The translations under genes were made by a program, and so were the position numbers. 64,000 nucleotides of DNA from Roseibium litorale (GTDB lineage Bacteria; Pseudomonadota; Alphaproteobacteria; Rhizobiales; Stappiaceae): the NCBI RefSeq assembly GCF_014842915.1, contig NZ_JACYXI010000007.1:124001-188000 (forward strand). Direction: 5' to 3'. Positions 34,659 through 43,483 of the stretch are shown one piece after another. Below the pieces are notes generated by a model that was given only the letters and a program-made list of their open reading frames with translations, was not told the origin of the DNA and made no database searches. Within the stretch, counting starts at the first letter, position 1; every line of letters begins with the position of its first letter.

Positions 34659-37019
34659 TTATTCGGCAGCCTGAGCGAGCGCTGCCCGGCTGGCGAGCCA
34701 GACGCGTTGCGGCGTTGCCGGCATGGCGAGGTCGTTGTTGTTGATAGCGTCGGTGATCGCGTTGATCACCGCCGGCGGCGAACCGATCGCCCCAGCCTCA
34801 CCGCAGCCCTTCATGCCGAGCGGGTTGCCCGGACAGATGGTCTCAGTCGTCAGCAGGGTATAGGACGGCAAATCGTCCGCACGTGGCATGGCGTAGTCCA
34901 TGTAAGAGGCGGTCAGGAGCTGACCAGTCTCGTCGTAGGCGACACTTTCCAGAAGCGCCTGACCGACGCCCTGTGCGATGCCGCCATGAACCTGGCCCTC
35001 GACAATCATCGGGTTGATGATCTTGCCAAAGTCGTCGGCAGCCACGAAGTTGACGATCTCCGTCTTGCCGGTTTCCGGATCGACTTCCACTTCGCAGGCA
35101 TAAGTGCCTGCCGGGAAGGTGAAGTTGGTCGGATCGTAGAAGGCGCCTTCTTTCAGTCCCGGCTCCATGCCTTCCGGCAGGTTATGGGCCGTATAAGCCG
35201 CCAAGGCGACTTCGGTGAAGGTCAGCTTCTTATCGGTGCCTGCGACCTTCAGCTCACCGCCCTCGATCTGGATGTCCCCTTCGGAGGCTTCCATCAGATG
35301 GGCTGCGATCTTCTTGGCCTTTGCTTCGACCTTGTCGAGCGCCTTGACGATGGCGGACATGCCCACGGCACCAGAACGGGACCCGTAGGTGCCCATGCCG
35401 AACTGAACCTTGTCCGTATCCCCATGGACGATGGAGACAGTGTCCGTGTCCACACCGAACCGCTCGGAGATCAGCTGGGCAAAGGTCGTCTCATGCCCCT
35501 GGCCGTGGCTGTGCGAGCCGGTCAGAACCTCAATGGAGCCGACGGGATTGACCCGCACTTCGGCAGACTCCCAGAGACCAACGCCTGCGCCTAATGAGCC
35601 GACGGCTGCCGAAGGTGCGATACCGCAAGCTTCGATATAGCAGGAGAGCCCCATGCCACGGAGTTTGCCGCGGCGGGCAGCTTCCGCCTTGCGGGCCGGG
35701 AAGCCATCGTAGTCGATCGCCTTCAGGGCCGCATCCAGCGTCGCGTCGTAATCGCCCGCGTCATAGCACATGATCACCGGGGTCTGATGCGGGAAGGAGC
35801 GGATGAAGTTCTTGCGGCGGAACTCGGCCGGGGACATGCCCACCTGCCGTGCTGCCGTTTCCATCATGCGCTCGACCAGGAAGGTGGCTTCCGGACGGCC
35901 GGCTCCGCGATAGGCATCCACCGGTGTGGTATTGGTGTAAACCGCCTTCACATTGCAGTGGATGTTCGGAATGTCGTACTGGCCGGACAGCAGCGTCGCA
36001 TAGAGATAGGTCGGCACGGACGACGAGAACAGCGACATGTAGGCGCCGAGGTTCGCGACCGTCTTCACCCGGAAACCGGTGATCTTGTTGTCCGCATCCA
36101 GAGCCAGTTCCGCGTGCGAGACATGGTCACGGCCATGGGCGTCGGTCAGGAAGGCTTCGGTACGGTCAGAGACCCACTTTACCGGACGGCCGACGCGCTT
36201 GGATGCCCAAAGCGCAACGATTTCTTCCGGATAGATGAAGATCTTGGAGCCGAAGCCGCCACCCACGTCCGGAGCAATAACCCGGAGTTTGTGCTCGGGC
36301 GCAACGTTGTAGAATGCGGACAGCACCAGACGCGCCACATGCGGGTTCTGGGAGGTGGTGTAGAGCGTATAATGCTCTTCCGCCGTATCGTAATCCGCAA
36401 CTGCGGCCCGTGGCTCCATCGGATTGGGGGCCAACCGGTTGTTGACGACATCCATCTCTACGACCTTGGCAGCCGCATCGAACGCCGCATTGGTTGCAGC
36501 TTCGTCGCCGATGTCCCAGTCATAGATCAGGTTGCCCGGTGCTTCGGGATGAAGCTGAGGCGCGCCCTCTTTCAGGGCATCCGTTGAAGTGACCGCGGCC
36601 GGAAGCTCCTCATATTCGACCAGAACAGCTTCAGCTGCGTCGCGGGCCTGGCCCTGGGTGTCCGCAATGACAACGGCGACCGCCTGACCGACAAACCGGA
36701 CCGTCTCCGGTTCAAGCGCCCTCCAGGCGCCCATCTTCATCGGCGTGCCGTCCTTTGAATGGATCATCCAGCCGCAGATCAGGTTGCCGATACCGTCACC
36801 GACCAGCTGCTCACCCGTCAGAACGGCGTCAACGCCGGGCATTTCCAGCGCGGCGGATGCGTCGATGCTGACGATTTTGGCGTGAGCATGAGGCGAACGG
36901 ACAAAGGACGCATAGGTCATGCGCGGCAGTGTCATGTCGTCGGTGTAGCGGCCTTTGCCAGTGATGAAACGCTTGTCTTCCTTACGAAGGGCGCGTGCCC
37001 CGATACCTTGAACTCCCAT
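34659..37019 (-). CDS. coxL: Form II CO dehydrogenase-like molybdopterin large subunit
   Basis: A 786-residue molybdenum-cofactor subunit of the xanthine dehydrogenase superfamily. The active-site loop at about residues 365-371 reads AYRGAGR, the form II (BMS-type) signature, not the AYxCSFR of proven form I CO dehydrogenases. Other cofactor-binding stretches are GGGFGSKIF, SGAVGMSA and GCGEAGAIG. GGGAGA lies before the ATG. Form II enzymes have doubtful CO-oxidising ability, and the physiological substrate may be another small hydroxylatable compound. It is encoded between coxS and coxM. Confidence 0.93.
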   Translation of the reverse strand: MGVQGIGARALRKEDKRFITGKGRYTDDMTLPRMTYASFVRSPHAHAKIVSIDASAALEMPGVDAVLTGEQLVGDGIGNLICGWMIHSKDGTPMKMGAWRALEPETVRFVGQAVAVVIADTQGQARDAAEAVLVEYEELPAAVTSTDALKEGAPQLHPEAPGNLIYDWDIGDEAATNAAFDAAAKVVEMDVVNNRLAPNPMEPRAAVADYDTAEEHYTLYTTSQNPHVARLVLSAFYNVAPEHKLRVIAPDVGGGFGSKIFIYPEEIVALWASKRVGRPVKWVSDRTEAFLTDAHGRDHVSHAELALDADNKITGFRVKTVANLGAYMSLFSSSVPTYLYATLLSGQYDIPNIHCNVKAVYTNTTPVDAYRGAGRPEATFLVERMMETAARQVGMSPAEFRRKNFIRSFPHQTPVIMCYDAGDYDATLDAALKAIDYDGFPARKAEAARRGKLRGMGLSCYIEACGIAPSAAVGSLGAGVGLWESAEVRVNPVGSIEVLTGSHSHGQGHETTFAQLISERFGVDTDTVSIVHGDTDKVQFGMGTYGSRSGAVGMSAIVKALDKVEAKAKKIAAHLMEASEGDIQIEGGELKVAGTDKKLTFTEVALAAYTAHNLPEGMEPGLKEGAFYDPTNFTFPAGTYACEVEVDPETGKTEIVNFVAADDFGKIINPMIVEGQVHGGIAQGVGQALLESVAYDETGQLLTASYMDYAMPRADDLPSYTLLTTETICPGNPLGMKGCGEAGAIGSPPAVINAITDAINNNDLAMPATPQRVWLASRAALAQAAE

Positions 37020-37084
37020 GGCGTGTCTCCCAACACAGATGGTTTTCCCTCTGAATCCCTTGCGGGAACGGCGATACGCCCGGC

Positions 37085-37573
37085 TTATTCTGCCGCGGTC
37101 TTCATTGCGGCCATCTGATCAGCAGCGGCCTTAATCGCCTTGACGATGTTGTGGTACCCCGTGCAGCGGCAGATGTTGCCTTCCAGCTCGTGGCGGATCG
37201 TCTTTTCATCGAGATGAGCGCCGTGACGGCGGATCATGTCTACGGCGGTCATGATCATGCCCGGTGTGCAGAAACCGCACTGCAGGCCATGGTGCTCACG
37301 GAAAGCCGCTTGAACCGGGTGAAGCTCTGTACCGTTGGCAAGGCCTTCAACGGTCGTGACCTCGGCTCCGTCCGCTTGAACAGCCAGCATGGAACAGGAT
37401 TTGACCGCTTCGCCATTGACGTGGACCACGCAGGCTCCGCACTGCGAGGTGTCGCAGCCGACGTGAGTACCCGTAAGATTCTGGGCCTCGCGAATGTAAT
37501 GAACAAGAAGGGTACGATCCTCGACATTGGCCGAGACCTTCTTGCCGTTCAATGTCATAGACACTGTCGTCAT
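37085..37573 (-). CDS. coxS: CO dehydrogenase-like [2Fe-2S] small subunit
   Basis: A 162-residue iron-sulphur subunit with two clusters. The plant-ferredoxin-type site is [13 protein letters not shown]; the second comes from CGFCTPGM and [17 protein letters not shown] lies 4 bases before the ATG. It sits between coxG and coxL, with gaps of 75 and 65 bases. Confidence 0.94.
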   Translation of the reverse strand: MTTVSMTLNGKKVSANVEDRTLLVHYIREAQNLTGTHVGCDTSQCGACVVHVNGEAVKSCSMLAVQADGAEVTTVEGLANGTELHPVQAAFREHHGLQCGFCTPGMIMTAVDMIRRHGAHLDEKTIRHELEGNICRCTGYHNIVKAIKAAADQMAAMKTAAE

Positions 37574-37648
37574 TTTTCTCTCCCTCTGAATTTCCAGTCC
37601 GCCACCTTCGCGACAAGGGGCGGAAACCCTATTCCCGGTCCTGAACCC

Positions 37649-38335
37649 TCAGTTCAGAACCGCAAGAACTGCGATAAGAGCGGCCAGGGCAATAAGACCC
37701 CAGACGAAAGGACCTCCAAGAACCCCTTTCCCTGCCGCAACCTCGATCTTTTCTTCCGCGTCGTGGATCTTCTCCTCGACTGCATGTTCGATATCCGTCA
37801 CGGCCTCGGAAACGAGCACAGGGGCTTCATCGACTGCCGCCGTTTGAGCTGCGGCGATTTCGCCCGCGTCCAGGCCATCATCGCCTCCATCAGCTCCCCC
37901 GCCGACGACCTCGGAAAATTTGCCAAAGAACTCGTCCGCCATCTTTCTGGCAGTGGAGTCGATCAGACGGCTTCCGAGCTGGGCCAGTTTGCCGCCGACC
38001 TGAGCATTGGCGGTGTAGGTCAGGATGGTTCCTTCGGCGCTCTCCTCAAGGTGCACGTCCGCACCGCCCTTCGCAAAGCCCGCAACACCGCCCTTGCCTT
38101 CACCTGCAATGGTATAGCTCTCCGGCGGATTGATGTTTTGAAGGGTGACTTCCCCTTTGAATTTGGCCTTCACAGGGCCGATCTTGCTCGTGACCTGCGC
38201 AGTCATCTCGGTTGGGCTCGTCATTTCGAGCTCGTCACAGCCGGGGATGCACTGCTTGAGAATTGCAGGGTCGTTCAGCGCCTGCCAGACCGCCTCCCGG
38301 CTTGCGGGAATTGTGTATTTGCCGGTCATTTCCAT
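37649..38335 (-). CDS. coxG: CoxG-like SRPBCC protein with C-terminal membrane anchor
   Basis: A 228-residue protein with an N-terminal CO dehydrogenase subunit G (SRPBCC) domain over about residues 1-145 (KYTIPASREAVWQALNDP, CIPGCDELE, TIAGEGKGGVAGFAKGGA). A low-complexity acidic linker and a hydrophobic C-terminal helix (VWGLIALAALIAVLAVL) follow. CoxG is thought to recruit the CODH complex to the membrane. ATG 38335 has GGAGAGG 9 bases upstream; the in-frame ATG at 38353 lies at that site and is less likely. First gene of the cox cluster. Confidence 0.9.
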   Translation of the reverse strand: MEMTGKYTIPASREAVWQALNDPAILKQCIPGCDELEMTSPTEMTAQVTSKIGPVKAKFKGEVTLQNINPPESYTIAGEGKGGVAGFAKGGADVHLEESAEGTILTYTANAQVGGKLAQLGSRLIDSTARKMADEFFGKFSEVVGGGADGGDDGLDAGEIAAAQTAAVDEAPVLVSEAVTDIEHAVEEKIHDAEEKIEVAAGKGVLGGPFVWGLIALAALIAVLAVLN

Positions 38336-38779
38336 GTGACGTGGCCTCTCCATGAACTGCTGTCAGACAAGGCGGCGTGCGCTCGAAGGGCCGCCCCCGG
38401 CAAAGCCGGACCACGGAAACGCACAACACTGGGAGAGAATGTGGCTGTTAAATCAGTTGGTTGCAAGTCCACTTCAACCAGAGACCGCAGACATTGCAAT
38501 ATATGAGCTCCGGCAAGGGCTAGCCCGCGCCATTCCTGCCGTCGAAGAAAACCCGCGATGATGCAGGACATCCAGACGGATTTCCGGCACTCTTTTGCCT
38601 TCACCACTCAGCTCCTCCCAAAGCCTCGTTCGCTTGATATCCCGGCAACCCGGGCATCCGGCAATTTAAATCTGCGCAGGCCTGGCCCGTATTGCAAAGC
38701 ATGCGGAACACAGGGTACCGGAAAAACTGTCTCATTGGTGAGACAACCGCATTTTTTGCCCGGAACCGGGACCGCCCTT
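38336..38779. other. Intergenic region upstream of coxG with a perfect palindrome
   Basis: About 440 bases lie between the GAF-Fis regulator and coxG, both read on the minus strand. The notable element is the 18-base palindrome at 38728-38745 (tgtctca, 4-base spacer, tgagaca), followed on the minus strand by GTTTTTC. It could be a weak terminator of the regulator gene or an operator. No convincing -24/-12 promoter was found, and no coding frame is supported. Confidence 0.5.
38728..38745. promoter_or_regulatory. Perfect inverted repeat TGTCTCA-N4-TGAGACA
   Basis: Two exact 7-base arms around ttgg, 34 bases downstream of the regulator stop and about 390 bases upstream of coxG. The TGT...ACA form suits a dimeric Fis-type helix-turn-helix protein. 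The five T on the minus strand (38722-38726) also permit a terminator reading. Confidence 0.4.
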
Positions 38780-39760
38780 TCAGTATCCGGCAGCTTCGGC
38801 AGTCAGGCGGTACTGGCTCATGCGCCGGTACATGGTTGCCCGGCTGATCCCGAGGTCCTTGGCAGCAGCCGTCACATTCCCCTTCCGGCGGACCAATGCT
38901 CTACGGATTTCAGCCTTTTCCGCTTGACCAAGTCCTCTTTGCCCCTCCGCCCCCTCCAGCACCTCGGACAAGGAAGGCAGCAGGCTGAGCGCCTCCGCCG
39001 TGAGGCCAAGATTACGGCGGGCCAGCCGGGAAGCGCCAACAACCAGGTTGTCCTCGTCGACCGCCAGCAGCGACACCCCTCCAGGACCATGGCCTTCTGC
39101 CATGATGATGCGCGCTCCCGGATGCGAGGCCCGGAAAAGATCCGCCTCCACGGTGCGCGCACTCTCGGTCACCACTGCTCCCAGCACCTGCGCGAAGGAC
39201 TGCGACAGGTCATTCCGGCAATTAGACACATCCAGAACCGCAATCAGTTCGCCGGACGCATCATGGATCGGTGCCCCCATGCAGCTCATTGCGATGTTCT
39301 TTGCCCGGAAATGCTGGTTCTGGAAAATGATTACGGGACGCTTTTCGGCAAGACAGGTGCCGATCCCGTTTGTCCCCTCACTGGCTTCGTTCCAGACGGC
39401 CCCCTCGACCAGCCCCCACTCAGAGAACGTTTTGCGGTCTCCCTCAGTAGCACTCGTCTCCAGTATCATGCCATCTGCGTCTGTCAGGGCAACACAGCAC
39501 CCGGCACGCCCTGCCGTCTGGAAAAGACGGTCGAGGCAGGGGCGGGCGACTTCGAGAAGCTTGCCATTCCGCTCCCGCGAGAGCGCAAGTTGAGGCGCTT
39601 CAAGACGCATGGGCGCGGAAGGTTTCGCGGGATCGAGACCGTAATAGATCATTGACCGCCGCCAGGATGCGGCGACAATCGATGTCGCGGCATTCATGCT
39701 GTCACGGACAGTCGCCGCGACCACATCCACATGAGATGCAGCCGTGCTTGCAAGTGCCAT
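38780..39760 (-). CDS. GAF-domain/Fis-type HTH regulator lacking an AAA+ domain
   Basis: A 326-residue AcoR-like protein. The N-terminal region and GAF domain (about residues 60-190) contain GCCVALTDADGMILET, EGTNGIGTCLAEKRPV and MGAPIHDASGELIAVLDVS, as in acetoin and related sigma54 activators. The C-terminus ends in a Fis-type HTH (ALVRRKGNVTAAAKDLGISR, then ATMYRRM). The central AAA+ domain, with its GAFTGA loop, that contacts sigma54 is absent, so it cannot be a conventional sigma54 activator. GGGAGGAG precedes the ATG. It lies upstream of coxGSLM in the same direction and is the obvious candidate regulator. Confidence 0.85.
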   Translation of the reverse strand: MALASTAASHVDVVAATVRDSMNAATSIVAASWRRSMIYYGLDPAKPSAPMRLEAPQLALSRERNGKLLEVARPCLDRLFQTAGRAGCCVALTDADGMILETSATEGDRKTFSEWGLVEGAVWNEASEGTNGIGTCLAEKRPVIIFQNQHFRAKNIAMSCMGAPIHDASGELIAVLDVSNCRNDLSQSFAQVLGAVVTESARTVEADLFRASHPGARIIMAEGHGPGGVSLLAVDEDNLVVGASRLARRNLGLTAEALSLLPSLSEVLEGAEGQRGLGQAEKAEIRRALVRRKGNVTAAAKDLGISRATMYRRMSQYRLTAEAAGY

Positions 39761-39986
39761 CAGCCGTTCTCCTCCCTCAGCGCCAGTCGGCCTCCCAACG
39801 CTTGCTCAAGTCGAGCAAACAAAGTCAGGCTTGTCAAAGGAATTAGCGCGAGACCATCGACAGAACCGCCGCTTTTGGCGATACACTGACCCAACTGAGG
39901 CGATGGCAGATTGGCCGGACGATTGACCCCGGACCATATCAAGACTAAGGCCACGCACAAACGAAACAGAACCCGCGAGAGACCCC

Positions 39987-40928
39987 TTGACGGATACCGC
40001 CCTGCCCCTTCCCGGCCAGCCTCCCAAGCAGACCTGGCCTGTGATCCTCGAAACACGCGGCTGGAAAGACTACCGCCTGCTCGATATGGGCAACGGCCGC
40101 AAGCTGGAGCGGTATGGCCGCTACACCGTTGACCGGCCGGAGCCTCAGGCAATGGGCAAGCCCCGGCTGAAGCAAAGCGTCTGGGACAAGGCGGACGCGG
40201 TCTTCACCGGTGATACGGATGAGGAAGGCCCCGGCCGCTGGAAGTTCTCGGGGAATGTCGAAGAAACCTGGAACATGGCTTATGGCCCGGTGCGCTATGT
40301 TGGCCGGTTCATGTCTTTCCGGCATGTGGGCGTGTTTCCGGAACAGGCCGCCCATTGGGACTGGGTCAGCGGCAAGATCCGCGAGGAAAAAGCCCGTCAG
40401 CCGGACAAGCCGCTGAACATTCTGAACCTCTTCGGCTACACAGGCCTTGCCTCGCTGCTTCCGGCAGCTGAAGGCGCGCAGGTCACTCATGTCGACGCCT
40501 CCAAAAAGGCGATCACCTATGCCCGCGAGAACCAGGAACTGTCCGGTCTTGAGGACCTTCCAATCCGCTGGATTTGCGAAGATGCGTCCAAGTTTGTCGC
40601 GCGGGAGGTCCGCCGCGGCAACACCTATGACGGCATTATTCTGGACCCGCCGAAATATGGGCGCGGACCCAAGGGCGAAGTCTGGGACATTTACACAAGC
40701 CTTCCCGAGATGCTCGACAACCTGCGGCAGATCCTATCGAAAGACGCCCTGTTCATGATCCTGACCGCCTATGCCATCCGCTCGAGCTTCGTCTCCATTC
40801 ACGAACTCATGGCAGAAACGCTGCCCCGTCAGGGCGGCCTGCTGGAATCCGGTGAACTGGTCCTGCGCGAGGAAGATGGCAAGCGCGCCCTGTCCACGTC
40901 CCTCTTCTCGCGCTGGAGCAGCCGATGA
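39987..40928 (+). CDS. Class I SAM-dependent methyltransferase (RlmI/COG1092-like)
   Basis: A 313-residue methyltransferase resembling 23S rRNA cytosine methyltransferases of the RlmI group. The SAM-binding motif is ILNLFGYTGLASLLPA, the acidic motif is THVDASKKAI, and the catalytic-side motif is IILDPPKYGRGPKG. The N-terminal 100 residues do not show a clear PUA domain. The start is a TTG at 39987 with CGAGAGA upstream; no ATG is suitably placed before residue 34. Its stop overlaps the TrmH-family gene start as ATGA, supporting a shared RNA-modification role. Confidence 0.83.
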   Translation: MTDTALPLPGQPPKQTWPVILETRGWKDYRLLDMGNGRKLERYGRYTVDRPEPQAMGKPRLKQSVWDKADAVFTGDTDEEGPGRWKFSGNVEETWNMAYGPVRYVGRFMSFRHVGVFPEQAAHWDWVSGKIREEKARQPDKPLNILNLFGYTGLASLLPAAEGAQVTHVDASKKAITYARENQELSGLEDLPIRWICEDASKFVAREVRRGNTYDGIILDPPKYGRGPKGEVWDIYTSLPEMLDNLRQILSKDALFMILTAYAIRSSFVSIHELMAETLPRQGGLLESGELVLREEDGKRALSTSLFSRWSSR

Positions 40929-41764
40929 CCGAGACTTCCCGTCCCCAGCGCGCCGGTGCCGTCAAGCAGGTTACCAGTCATTCCAATCCGATCGTCAAGG
41001 AGATCAAGGGACTGGTCTCCCAGCGCAAGTTCCGGACCCAGTCCGGCCTTTTTGTCGCCGAAGGCCTGAAGCTTGCCACGGATGCACTCGACGCCGGTTG
41101 GGCCTGTTCCTATCTGGCCATCGGCCCGGAAGCCCGCGACAATCCGGTTGCCCAGAAAGCCGCCGCAACAGCCAAGGCCCGTGGCGCGTTGATCCTCGAG
41201 GTCAACACCGCCGTGATGGCGGCGATGACCCGCAAGGACAACCCGCAAATGGTAGTCGGCGTCTACGAGCAGCGCCTGGTCAACCCGGAAGCCATTGACC
41301 CGCGTCAATCAACGGTCTGGATCGCGCTCGACCGGGTCCGCGATCCGGGCAATCTCGGCACGATCATCCGCACGGCCGATGCTGCCGGAGCGTCCGGCGT
41401 CATTCTCGTGGGGGACTGCACCGATCCCTTCGCCGTCGAAACGGTCCGCGCCACCATGGGCTCCCTGTTTCATGTGCCGCTGGTCAAGATGCAGAAGGAC
41501 AAGTTCAAGCAGCTTGCTGCAAGCTGGCCGGGCAGCGTTGTCGGTACCCATCTGAAAGGCTCCGTCGACTACCGCACGCCGGAATACCAGGAGCCGACGC
41601 TCCTGCTCATGGGCAATGAGCAGCAGGGACTGGAAGACGAGATGGCCGATTGCTGCCAGACCCTGATCCGAATTCCCCAGGTAGGACAAGCGGACAGCCT
41701 CAATCTCGCGGTTGCGACCGGCATCTCTCTTTACGAGATCCGGCGCAAGCAGCTTGAGCTCTAG
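40925..41764 (+). CDS. TrmH/SpoU-family RNA 2'-O-methyltransferase
   Basis: A 279-residue SPOUT methyltransferase. The N-terminal substrate-binding domain includes NPIVKEIKGLVSQRKFRTQ and FVAEGLKLATDAL; the knotted catalytic domain has motif 1 (RDPGNLGTIIRTADAAG), motif 2 (LLMGNEQQGLEDE) and motif 3 (ADSLNLAVATGISLYE). The target could be tRNA or 23S rRNA. It overlaps the upstream methyltransferase by 4 bases. Confidence 0.92.
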   Translation: MTETSRPQRAGAVKQVTSHSNPIVKEIKGLVSQRKFRTQSGLFVAEGLKLATDALDAGWACSYLAIGPEARDNPVAQKAAATAKARGALILEVNTAVMAAMTRKDNPQMVVGVYEQRLVNPEAIDPRQSTVWIALDRVRDPGNLGTIIRTADAAGASGVILVGDCTDPFAVETVRATMGSLFHVPLVKMQKDKFKQLAASWPGSVVGTHLKGSVDYRTPEYQEPTLLLMGNEQQGLEDEMADCCQTLIRIPQVGQADSLNLAVATGISLYEIRRKQLEL

Positions 41765-41802
41765 ATAATAAGTCAGAATTCCAGACAGGACCGGAGTCTT
41801 TG

Positions 41803-42666
41803 ATGCGGCTTTTTGTTTTCGGCGCAGGCTATTCTTCTCAGGCATTCATCGAAGAGGTGCGCGAGAAATTCGACTGGATCGGTGGAACCACCAGGTCCGC
41901 TGAGAAGGCCGATTTGCTGCGCGCCAAGGGCATCACGCCGTTTCTTTTCGATGGCAAAAAGCCCGGAGAAGGTATCACCGAAGCTCTGGCGCAAGCGACA
42001 CATGTCCTTCTGTCCATCGCTCCGGACGAAGCCGGGGATCCGGTGCTGATCCATCATGGCAAGGACATCGCAGCCGCCCGTCCAGAATGGATGGCCTATC
42101 TTTCGACCGTTGGCGTCTATGGCGACCATGACGGTGCGTGGGTAGACGAGACGACCCCCTGCAAGCCTGTTTCCAAACGCTCAGTTCAACGTGTTGCAGC
42201 AGAGGAAGCCTGGCTTGACTTTGCTAAAGAAGAGAAGCTGCCCGTCCAGATTTACCGCCTGTCGGGGATCTACGGCCCCGGCCGCAACGCACTCGAGAAC
42301 CTGCGCAAGGGCACGGCACGGCGGCTGATCAAGCTCGGTCAGGTGTTCAACCGCATCCATGTTGCAGACATCGCCGGAGCCCTGGCTGCCTCGATGAAGA
42401 AGCCGCAAACCAACATCTTCAACCTGACGGACGACGAACCGGCTCCCCCGCAAGATGTGGTCACATTCGCCGCTTTACTACTCGGAGTTCAACCTCCGGA
42501 AGAAATAGCTTTCGAAGACGCAAACCTTTCTCCAATGGCCCGGTCCTTTTACGGAGAGAACAAACGCGTTTCGAATAAGAAAATCAAGAATGATCTAAAT
42601 TATAAATTCAAGTTTCCGAACTACAGGTCGGCACTTGAGAGTTTGCACGAAAATTCACATGGGTAA
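41803..42666 (+). CDS. NAD-dependent epimerase-like SDR protein (YeeZ-like)
   Basis: A 287-residue extended-SDR protein. The nucleotide-binding motif is degenerate (FVFGAGYSSQAF), YLSTVGVYGDHDG resembles the active-site region, and YRLSGIYGPGRN plus RIHVADIAGAL are epimerase-family markers. Its catalytic status is uncertain. ATG 41803 has GGAG 8 bases upstream. The last 30 codons and the sequence after them are markedly A+T-rich compared with the rest of the gene. Confidence 0.82.
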   Translation: MRLFVFGAGYSSQAFIEEVREKFDWIGGTTRSAEKADLLRAKGITPFLFDGKKPGEGITEALAQATHVLLSIAPDEAGDPVLIHHGKDIAAARPEWMAYLSTVGVYGDHDGAWVDETTPCKPVSKRSVQRVAAEEAWLDFAKEEKLPVQIYRLSGIYGPGRNALENLRKGTARRLIKLGQVFNRIHVADIAGALAASMKKPQTNIFNLTDDEPAPPQDVVTFAALLLGVQPPEEIAFEDANLSPMARSFYGENKRVSNKKIKNDLNYKFKFPNYRSALESLHENSHG

Positions 42667-42838
42667 ATTTTGTTTTTCTTATTATTATCCGAAATAATCA
42701 CAGCGTAATAAAAAACTTTCAATCTCTATTACAGGAACATTACACAACATGATCGCAAGTTGCACAAATTAAGTGCAGTCTTCCTTAACTATTTGAGCGC
42801 AACATCTGGGTCACTTAAACCTACGTCAGGTGGCCCAA

Positions 42839-43456
42839 ATGACACTCAAGACCGGCTTCGCCAGCGCTCTCATCCTCTTTGGCTGCGCGGTCCCATCGGT
42901 AGCCTTCGCCCAGCCCGCTGCTCCAGACACAACGGCACTCATCACTCCCGCCGTTATTTCCAATGTCCGCGCATGGCTTGCAAATCCGATCGTAGAGCTG
43001 TCGATCAATGCACAGAACGATCTTCGCGGATCTCTCGGCCAGGATCAAATTGACGCACTGGACAAGCAGTGGCGGTCCGAGCGGGAGCAGGAAGACAAGC
43101 CCCTGATCGCAGCGACACTCAGCGCTCCTCTCTCGATCTATCTTCTGCGCGTGCAGGCTCAGAATTTGGGCCTCTACAGCGAACTTTTCATTATGGACGC
43201 GAATGGCCTCAATGTTGGTCAGAGCTCCATAACCAGTGACTACTGGCAAGGCGATGAAGCCAAGTTCCAGAAGACATTTCCTGTTGCCGCGGATGCTGTG
43301 TTCGTCGACGAGCCAGAGTGGGACGAGGATCTGAAGATCTGGCGCGCACAGCTGAATGTGACCATTGCCGGCCAATCCAGTGGCAAGGCCATAGGCGCCG
43401 CGACCGTCGAGATCAACCTGACCGAACTGCAGCGCCGCAGCGCTCCGGCAAGCTAA
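42839..43456 (+). CDS. Lone periplasmic Cache/PDC-like sensor protein
   Basis: A 205-residue protein with a clear signal peptide (about residues 1-24, ending VAFA) and no transmembrane helix or signalling domain after it. The mature part resembles a single Cache (PDC) ligand-binding fold: NPIVELSINAQNDLRGS, a central LGLYSELFIMDANGLNVGQ and TSDYWQGDEAKFQKTF. It lies 27 bases before a chemoreceptor, so it may present a ligand to that receptor. AGGTGG lies before ATG 42839; a GTG at 42830 is a weaker option. Fold assignment is by motif pattern only. Confidence 0.68.
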   Translation: MTLKTGFASALILFGCAVPSVAFAQPAAPDTTALITPAVISNVRAWLANPIVELSINAQNDLRGSLGQDQIDALDKQWRSEREQEDKPLIAATLSAPLSIYLLRVQAQNLGLYSELFIMDANGLNVGQSSITSDYWQGDEAKFQKTFPVAADAVFVDEPEWDEDLKIWRAQLNVTIAGQSSGKAIGAATVEINLTELQRRSAPAS

Positions 43457-43483
43457 TCCCGCACAAGTCGAAAGAGTATCAAA

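Noticed and set aside
34332..35594. 420-codon frame antisense to coxM and coxL
   Set aside because: The opposite strand encodes clear CODH subunits, and the translation has no family features.
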